DNA of 52,267 nt from Nautiliaceae bacterium (GTDB lineage Bacteria; Campylobacterota; Campylobacteria; Campylobacterales; Nautiliaceae). Shown here in pieces: positions 47,038 through 52,267 of this stretch (position 1 is its first letter; each line of letters starts with the position of its first letter). Below the pieces are notes generated by a model. The model ran no database searches, had not been told where the DNA came from, and worked only from the letters and a program-made list of their open reading frames with translations. A program made the position numbers and the translations under genes. The stretch spans positions 1-52,267 of the forward strand of contig JAMOTL010000011.1 of the NCBI GenBank assembly GCA_027062285.1, given 5' to 3'.

Positions 47038-48249
47038 ATGATGAAAGCTTTAAAAGAGGTATTAAGGATATTTGAAAAATTGACAAAAATTCCTCATTGT
47101 AGCGGTAAAACCGAAGAGATGAGAGATTTTATAATAGACTATGCCAAAAATTTCGGATATGAAGTAAAAGTTGATAAAGCAGGAAATATATTAGCTGCGG
47201 TAGATAATCCTAAACTCTGCCTTCAGTCTCATTACGATATGGTATGCGTCGGACGTGCTCCTGATATTGAAATTATGGAAAAAGACGGGTGGCTTATGGC
47301 CAAAGATTCTTCTTTAGGTGCTGATAACGGAATCGGGGTTGCTATTATGCTTTATTTTATTTCTCAAAAAAAAGCTCTTGAATTTTTATTTACTAACGAT
47401 GAGGAAATAGGTCTTATCGGGGCTTTTAATTTAGAGCATAAAATCAAATCGAAATATCTTTTAAATTTAGATAGTGAAGATGAAAATATTTATATCGGAT
47501 GTGCGGGAGGTGTAGATGCCAAAATCATATATCCTGAAGTTAAAAAGAAAGTCTACGGAACAAAAGGGGAAATAATTATAGATAAACTTCCCGGAGGACA
47601 CAGTGGAGTGGATATAGACAAAAATATTCCTAACGCAATTATAGAGCTTTTAAAAAGAGTAAAAAACAGCGCTTATTTAAAAGGAGGGGAGAGAAGAAAT
47701 TCTATCCCGGTTAGAGCTTTAAGTGAAGAGGTTTTTGATGGAAACGAAGAAATTGAAGTGTATGATGAAAAATATATACATTTTCTGCGTGGACTTCCTC
47801 ATGGAGTTTTGGAATATGATTTTAAATATAAAGTTCCGAGCAAGTCTGTGAATTTTGCTTTGCTTGACGGATTTGAAGCGGTTTTGAGTGCTCGTGCCAA
47901 CAGTGCTGAAAAGTTAAAAGAAGTAAAAGAGTATATTTTGGCTAAAGCCAAAGATGCCGAAGTTGAATTTGAAGGAGAATATCCGGCTTGGGAACCGAAA
48001 GAAAACGAGTTTAGCCGAATGCTAAAAGAAATTACGGGGAGTGAGCTTAAAGTAATTCACGCGGGTCTTGAATGTGCTGTTTTAAAAGATAAATTTCCTG
48101 ATGTAAAAATGGCTTCATACGGCCCAATCATAGAAAATCCTCATTCTGTAAGGGAAAGAGTTAAAATAGATTCGATTAAAAGAGTAATTGAAAATTTGAA
48201 AAAATTATTGAAGGATGAAAAATGGCTAGAAAACTTTTCGAAGGAGTAG
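47038..48249 (+). CDS. pepD: Aminoacyl-histidine dipeptidase-like M20 peptidase (PepD)
   Basis: 403 residues, shorter than E. coli PepD (about 485). Zinc/active-site residues: Q-S-H-Y-D-M, L-G-A-D-N-G-I-G, D-E-E-I-G, L-N-L-D-S-E-D and the late I-H-A-G-L-E-C. The lid domain appears reduced. ATG-ATG at 47038 and 47041 both usable; AAAGG is upstream. The gene overlaps the carbonic anhydrase by 28 bases. Confidence 0.87.
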   Translation: MMKALKEVLRIFEKLTKIPHCSGKTEEMRDFIIDYAKNFGYEVKVDKAGNILAAVDNPKLCLQSHYDMVCVGRAPDIEIMEKDGWLMAKDSSLGADNGIGVAIMLYFISQKKALEFLFTNDEEIGLIGAFNLEHKIKSKYLLNLDSEDENIYIGCAGGVDAKIIYPEVKKKVYGTKGEIIIDKLPGGHSGVDIDKNIPNAIIELLKRVKNSAYLKGGERRNSIPVRALSEEVFDGNEEIEVYDEKYIHFLRGLPHGVLEYDFKYKVPSKSVNFALLDGFEAVLSARANSAEKLKEVKEYILAKAKDAEVEFEGEYPAWEPKENEFSRMLKEITGSELKVIHAGLECAVLKDKFPDVKMASYGPIIENPHSVRERVKIDSIKRVIENLKKLLKDEKWLENFSKE

Positions 48250-48842
48250 TTAATTTTAAAAAAGAAGATTTTGAAAAAAATAAAAACTTTTTTCAAGGTC
48301 TCAAAGACGGACAAAAACCTCATACTTTTTATATAGGTTGTAGTGACAGCAGAATAGTTCCGAATTTGATAACCAAAACTCTTCCCGGGGAGTTGTTTGT
48401 GGTAAGAAATATTGCCAATATCGTTCCTCCATATGAAATAAACGACGGGACATATAAATGTACGGCAAGTGCTCTTGAATACGCAGTAAAATATTTAAAC
48501 GTAAATAACATTTTGGTTTGCGGACACAGCAATTGCGGAGGGTTAAAAGCGCTTTTTTATGATGAAGAAAAACTTTCTCAACTTGTTTTTGTAAAAAAAT
48601 GGCTTGAACTTGTTAAAGATATCAAAGAAAAAGTTCAAGATATAGAAGATATAAAACTCAGAGAATGGGAAGCGGAGCAGTTAAATGTAATAAAGCAGCT
48701 TGATAATCTTTTAACATATCCTTTTGTAAGGGAAAAAGTTGAAAAAGGTGAATTGAATTTGATAGGCTGGTATTATATTATTGAAACAGCTGAAGTATAT
48801 AACTATAATTTTGAAAAAAACGAATTTGAATTAATTAATTAA
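48222..48842 (+). CDS. Beta-class carbonic anhydrase
   Basis: 206 residues with the zinc ligands Cys-40 (C-S-D-S-R), His-102 and Cys-105 (G-H-S-N-C-G-G), and Asp-42/Arg-44 dyad. Interconverts CO2 and bicarbonate, important for carboxylating enzymes in an autotroph. Its AAGGAT ribosome site and start lie within the pepD end. Ends overlapping the convergent amidase by 4 bases. Confidence 0.93.
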   Translation: MARKLFEGVVNFKKEDFEKNKNFFQGLKDGQKPHTFYIGCSDSRIVPNLITKTLPGELFVVRNIANIVPPYEINDGTYKCTASALEYAVKYLNVNNILVCGHSNCGGLKALFYDEEKLSQLVFVKKWLELVKDIKEKVQDIEDIKLREWEAEQLNVIKQLDNLLTYPFVREKVEKGELNLIGWYYIIETAEVYNYNFEKNEFELIN

Positions 48843-50164
48843 GGGTTTTTTTTGAAATATTCATCAATACCTTTGGCTATTCCTTTAGCAATGCGAGATT
48901 GATAATCGGAGTTAAAAAGTCTTTTCGCTTCTACAGGATTTGTAAGATAGCCCATTTCTATAAGAATGGCCGGCATTTGAGTACCTACAAGTACCCAAAA
49001 AGGAGCTGGTCTTACTCCTCCGTTTTTTACGAAATATTTTTTTCTTATTTCTTTTAGCATTCCGTTTTGAATGTCTATAGCCAGTTTGTTTGAATCTATT
49101 ATTCTGTCTCTGTTTAAAAAATTTAAAATAACTCGTTGGTCTAAATAATTTAGTCCTTTTATCTCTTTATTTTCAAGTCTTGCCACTTGAATGGCCCTTT
49201 CGTTTCTTGTAGGCGAGAGATAATATGTTTCTATTCCGTGAGGAGATTTTAGGTGTTTTGGAGCGATATTACAATGTAATGAAATAAAAAGATCCGCTTT
49301 TTTCATATTGGCAAAATGTGTTCTTTTTTTTAGAGGGATAAATATATCCGTAGAGCGTGTCAAATATACTATATATCCTTTTTTTTTCAGTTCTTTTGCC
49401 AGTTTTTTCGCTACAGCCAAAACGGCGTGTTTTTCATATCTTCTGCCTATTCCAATACCTCCGCTGTCTTTTCCTCCGTGTCCCGGGTCAATTACGATTA
49501 TTTTTTTCCTTTTAAAAGAAGTTTTTTTAATTTGTGCTTTTTGTTTAAATTGCTGAGGATTTATCAGTTCGGTAAAGAGTTTGTTTTTTAATATTTTATA
49601 TTTGAAATAAAAAGGTTTATTTGAAGAATAAACGATTCTAACGGTATTTTTGTTAAACTGAGCAATTCTAAGAGTGATATTGCCTATTTTTCTTTTAATA
49701 AATTTAGGAGTTATTGCGTTTGGTATGTCTATTACTTCTTTATAAACATTTTTTCTTTTTATGGTAAAGTGTTTTACTTTATTTGAAGGTATTGAGATTT
49801 TAAGAGGATTGGTTGAGTGAATTTTTATATATTTTTTAAATGCGTCTTTTTTACTCTGTGAAATTTTTTGGGGAGGAGTTATTTTTTTAGGTGGAGTTTT
49901 TTTGGATTGTGTTTTAGGCTCTTTTTTATCATAAGACATCAAAAGTTTATATTTTTTTTCATATGTTGAAATATCAAAATTTAAATATTTCCCGCACTCT
50001 ATTAATTCTTTTAGAGCTTTTTTTTGAGTGTTTTTATCGTTATTTAAAAGACTTTCAATGTAAATTTGTTGATATTTATAATAATCCTGATAAGCTGTAT
50101 TATAAGAATTGGTATTACAGGCAAATAAAAAAGTAAAAAGAAGGAAAAAAAGTATTTTTTTCAT
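48839..50164 (-). CDS. N-acetylmuramoyl-L-alanine amidase (Amidase_3), predicted lipoprotein
   Basis: 441 residues. A lipobox (L-F-A-C-N at Cys-16), then a helical region with a Lys/Pro/Gln/Ser linker, an AMIN-like segment about 130-210 and the zinc amidase domain: V-I-D-P-G-H-G-G-K-D, R-S-T-D, S-L-H-C-N and the late E-M-G-Y-L-T-N. It cleaves the stem peptide from peptidoglycan, for cell separation. Same order tyrS-NMO-amidase is found in Campylobacter. Confidence 0.9.
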   Translation of the reverse strand: MKKILFFLLFTFLFACNTNSYNTAYQDYYKYQQIYIESLLNNDKNTQKKALKELIECGKYLNFDISTYEKKYKLLMSYDKKEPKTQSKKTPPKKITPPQKISQSKKDAFKKYIKIHSTNPLKISIPSNKVKHFTIKRKNVYKEVIDIPNAITPKFIKRKIGNITLRIAQFNKNTVRIVYSSNKPFYFKYKILKNKLFTELINPQQFKQKAQIKKTSFKRKKIIVIDPGHGGKDSGGIGIGRRYEKHAVLAVAKKLAKELKKKGYIVYLTRSTDIFIPLKKRTHFANMKKADLFISLHCNIAPKHLKSPHGIETYYLSPTRNERAIQVARLENKEIKGLNYLDQRVILNFLNRDRIIDSNKLAIDIQNGMLKEIRKKYFVKNGGVRPAPFWVLVGTQMPAILIEMGYLTNPVEAKRLFNSDYQSRIAKGIAKGIDEYFKKNP

Positions 50165-51249
50165 TATTCTCCGATTAATTCTTTCATGAGTTCGTTTACG
50201 TGGAGTAGTTTATCCGCTTTATATGCGTAAGCACCGCTGAAATAAAGACCGTTTTCTAAATCTCCTTCATATGCATCGGCTAATCTGTCCGCTATACAGT
50301 ATCCTACTTTTTTTGCTTCTTCACCTCTGTGACACGGTTGTACGCAGTTTGAAATACATTTGATGGCAGGGCCTTCTCTTTTTTCTACTTTTTCAATAAG
50401 TTTTGTTCTTATTCCTCTTGCCGGATATCCCACAGGTGATTTCATAAGGATAATATCTTCTTTTTTTGCGTTAAGTAACGTTTGTTTGAATTCGTCGCTT
50501 GCGTCACATTCATATGTTAAAGCGAATCTCGTTCCTATTTGAACTCCTTGTGCTCCTAAGTTTAAAAATTTAACAATATCTTCATGAGTCCATATACCTC
50601 CGGCAGCTATTATTGGAATATTTTTATCCCAGTTATCAACTTCTTCTCTGACTTTGGGAACTAAATTTTCAAGCTGGTTTTCTTCTTTAAAACAATCTTC
50701 GTATTTAAATCCCTGATGACCACCGCTTAAAGGACCTTCTACAATAACCGCGTCAGGAAGTTTTTTATATCTTTTTTCCCATCTTCTGGCAATTACTTTA
50801 AAAGCTCTGTCGGTAGAAACGATAGGTACCAGAGCAACATCAGGAAAGTCTTTTGTATATTCTGGCATATCGGTCGGAAGTCCGGCACCGGTTATGATAA
50901 TATCCGCACCCGCTTCGCATGCGTCTCTTACGACTCTTCCGTAGTCATTTATAGCATAAAGAATATTACACCCAAGAGGGGCATCGCCGCATAATTTTCT
51001 TGCGTTTTCAAAAATTTTAAAAAGTGCGTCACGGTTGTAAAACTCTTTTTCCAAAAGAGGTCTGCCTTCTACCAGTTTTTTTGCGTATTTTTTATTTTCG
51101 TAATATCCTGTCCCAACGGCGCTTATAACTCCAAGGCCACCTTCTTTGCTAACGTTTCCTGCGAGTTTGTCCCAGCTGATACCAAGTCCCATTCCGCCTT
51201 GTACGATAGGATATTTTATAGTGTGTTTTCCAATTTTTAACGGATTCAT
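50164..51249 (-). CDS. Nitronate monooxygenase-family flavoprotein (NMO/2-NPD-like)
   Basis: 361 residues, TIM-barrel with FMN motifs: Q-G-G-M-G, G-G-H-Q-G with the base His, A-A-G-G-I and G-A-Q-G-V-Q-I-G-T-R-F. A Cys cluster near the C-terminus (C-x3-C-x3-C-x11-C) is present. True nitronate oxidation, FabK-like enoyl reduction or another flavin role cannot be decided. It starts within the tyrS stop and ends where the amidase starts. Confidence 0.78.
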   Translation of the reverse strand: MNPLKIGKHTIKYPIVQGGMGLGISWDKLAGNVSKEGGLGVISAVGTGYYENKKYAKKLVEGRPLLEKEFYNRDALFKIFENARKLCGDAPLGCNILYAINDYGRVVRDACEAGADIIITGAGLPTDMPEYTKDFPDVALVPIVSTDRAFKVIARRWEKRYKKLPDAVIVEGPLSGGHQGFKYEDCFKEENQLENLVPKVREEVDNWDKNIPIIAAGGIWTHEDIVKFLNLGAQGVQIGTRFALTYECDASDEFKQTLLNAKKEDIILMKSPVGYPARGIRTKLIEKVEKREGPAIKCISNCVQPCHRGEEAKKVGYCIADRLADAYEGDLENGLYFSGAYAYKADKLLHVNELMKELIGE

Positions 51250-52267
51250 TATTTCACCTTTACCTTGGCAAATTTTCTTTTGCCTATTTGTAATATATAT
51301 TCTTTTCCGCTTTCGAGCATTAAATTTTGATCACTGATTTTTTCCTGATTTACTCTTACGGCTCCACCTTTTATGTGACGTCTTGCTTCGCTTTTTGAGT
51401 TTGCGAGTTTAGTTTCTACTAAAGCATCCACTACATTCATAGGTTCGATTTCGAATTCAGCTATGTTATCAGGAATCTGTCCTTGTTTATGAACCCTGTC
51501 GAAATGTTCTTTTGCTTTAATTCCAGCACCTTTTCCGTGAAATCTATCTACGATTTCTATTGCCAGCATCTCTTTTGCAATTTTTGGATTCATTCCCTCT
51601 TTTACTTTTTGTTTAAGCTCTTCAATCTCCTGAATGGATTTTTCGCTTAGTAATTCATACCAGTCCCACATAAGTTCATCTGAAATTGATAAAACTTTAG
51701 CAAAAATAGTATTAGGGTCTTCCGTTATCCCTATGTAATTGCCAAGAGATTTACTCATTTTGTTAATACCGTCAAGTCCTACAAGCAGAGGCATCATAAT
51801 TACACTTTGCTGTTTTCCTACATTATAAACATTTTGAAGGTGTCTTCCCATTAAAAGATTAAATTTTTGGTCGGTTCCTCCTATTTCTATGTCGCTTTTT
51901 AAAGCCACGCTGTCATAACCCTGTAAAAGAGGATAAATAAATTCACTAATGGCTATTGGGGTTTGACTTTTAAATCTTTTTTCAAAATCATCTCTCTCAA
52001 GCATTCTTGCTACGGTATAAGTTGTTGTCAGTTCTACTATTCCCGCTGCTCCAAGGGCATTTAGCCATTCACTGTTGAAAACGACATCCGTTAATTCTTT
52101 ATCAAGTATTTTAAATACCTGTTCTTTATAAGTTTTTGCGTTTTCTTGGACTTCTTCGGGAGTCAGCATTTTACGGGTTGCGTTTTTCCCTGTAGGGTCA
52201 CCGATTTGTGCGGTGAAATCACCGATTAAAAACTGAACTCTCGCTCCGTATTTCTGAAAAGTTTTTA
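51249..52267 (-). CDS. tyrS: Tyrosyl-tRNA synthetase, 3' part (start outside window)
   Basis: About 338 residues visible; the frame continues past the right edge. G-D-F-T-A, the I-G-D-P-T-G-K-N region, D-Q-K-F-N, the K-M-S-K-S loop and a C-terminal S4 RNA-binding domain ([12 protein letters not shown]). The HIGH-like motif lies beyond the window. An internal ATG at 52169 is not the start. Confidence 0.94.
   Translation of the reverse strand, partial: KTFQKYGARVQFLIGDFTAQIGDPTGKNATRKMLTPEEVQENAKTYKEQVFKILDKELTDVVFNSEWLNALGAAGIVELTTTYTVARMLERDDFEKRFKSQTPIAISEFIYPLLQGYDSVALKSDIEIGGTDQKFNLLMGRHLQNVYNVGKQQSVIMMPLLVGLDGINKMSKSLGNYIGITEDPNTIFAKVLSISDELMWDWYELLSEKSIQEIEELKQKVKEGMNPKIAKEMLAIEIVDRFHGKGAGIKAKEHFDRVHKQGQIPDNIAEFEIEPMNVVDALVETKLANSKSEARRHIKGGAVRVNQEKISDQNLMLESGKEYILQIGKRKFAKVKVK

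Noticed and set aside
52169-52267. Internal ATG at 52169 as the start of tyrS
   Set aside because: The frame upstream encodes the conserved I-G-D-F-T and I-G-D-P-T-G-K-N part of TyrS, so the gene continues beyond the window.

Overview
The window is a dense, AT-rich (by eye about one third G+C) stretch of bacterial chromosome with almost no spacer DNA. Gene families and local gene orders point to the Campylobacterota. These include tgt / COG3400 protein / aroB / mscS, truB-csrA-ispE, flaG-fliD-fliS, tyrS-NMO-amidase, yceD-rpmF-plsX-fabH, a FlgS-type soluble kinase, and a Csd6/Pgp2-type L,D-carboxypeptidase. A deep-branching thermophilic or vent lineage such as Nautiliales (Nautilia/Caminibacter) is my best guess, inferred from recall of protein style and not from a search. 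I see no rRNA, tRNA, insertion sequence, prophage, CRISPR array or compositional island. No stretch of 300 bases lacks a gene.

Layout. 1-1808: the end of a CsgG-type lipoprotein carrying an extra lectin-like C-terminal domain, plus a small exported partner. 1803-4715 (-): rimO-tilS-phosphoesterase, chained by overlaps. 4775-8475: a small membrane protein, panC with a csd6-like cell-shape gene, prfB and an orphan exported protein. 8468-11024: divergent flgS-like kinase and acyl-CoA ligase. 11087-11780 (-): rpmI-rplT with a hairpin-rich spacer. 11818-15469: a degenerate CBS/GGDEF protein facing the ndk-yceD-rpmF-plsX-fabH operon. 15537-20806 (-): ferredoxin, metK, a triplicated Gly-rich envelope protein, metE. 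20842-26490 (-): COG3400-aroB-mscS-udg-periplasmic-binding-like operon, divergent from tgt. 27662-30471 (-): PilZ, lipoprotein, rsmD, and a small pseudo-receiver-like protein. 30505-33242 (+): flaG-fliD-fliS-fliT-like behind a sigma28-like promoter. 33251-33795: periplasmic rhodanese with a palindrome at its promoter. 33789-37560 (-): uvrD-truB-csrA-ispE. 37657-41237: LysR regulator, an SspB-like protein, pepF, pabC. 41332-45785: glnA, a two-receiver diguanylate cyclase, pabB, pyrB. 45839-52267: a 32-residue membrane microprotein, cmoB, a mini-lipoprotein, pepD with carbonic anhydrase, an amidase, a nitronate monooxygenase-like enzyme and the 3' part of tyrS.

How the genes connect. Several motility and surface-signalling parts sit here: flagellar cap and chaperones, CsrA, FlgS-like kinase, an apparently active diguanylate cyclase with an I-site, a PilZ receptor-type protein and a degenerate GGDEF protein. 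Envelope maintenance is also well represented (Csd6-like enzyme, amidase, MscS, CsgG-type pore, PlsX/FabH). Translation genes include prfB, rpmI, rplT, rpmF, tyrS, rimO, tilS, tgt, truB, cmoB and rsmD. Metabolism covers folate (pabB and pabC, unlinked), pantothenate, methionine/SAM (metE, metK), pyrimidine (pyrB), glutamine and CO2/bicarbonate.

Nothing looks like a defence island. The most novel-looking pieces are the CsgG/lectin fusion, the triplicated Gly-rich envelope protein, the SspB-like protein next to an oligopeptidase, the rpmI-rplT spacer and the rhodanese promoter palindrome. All functional statements rest on motif recognition by eye; no database search was run.
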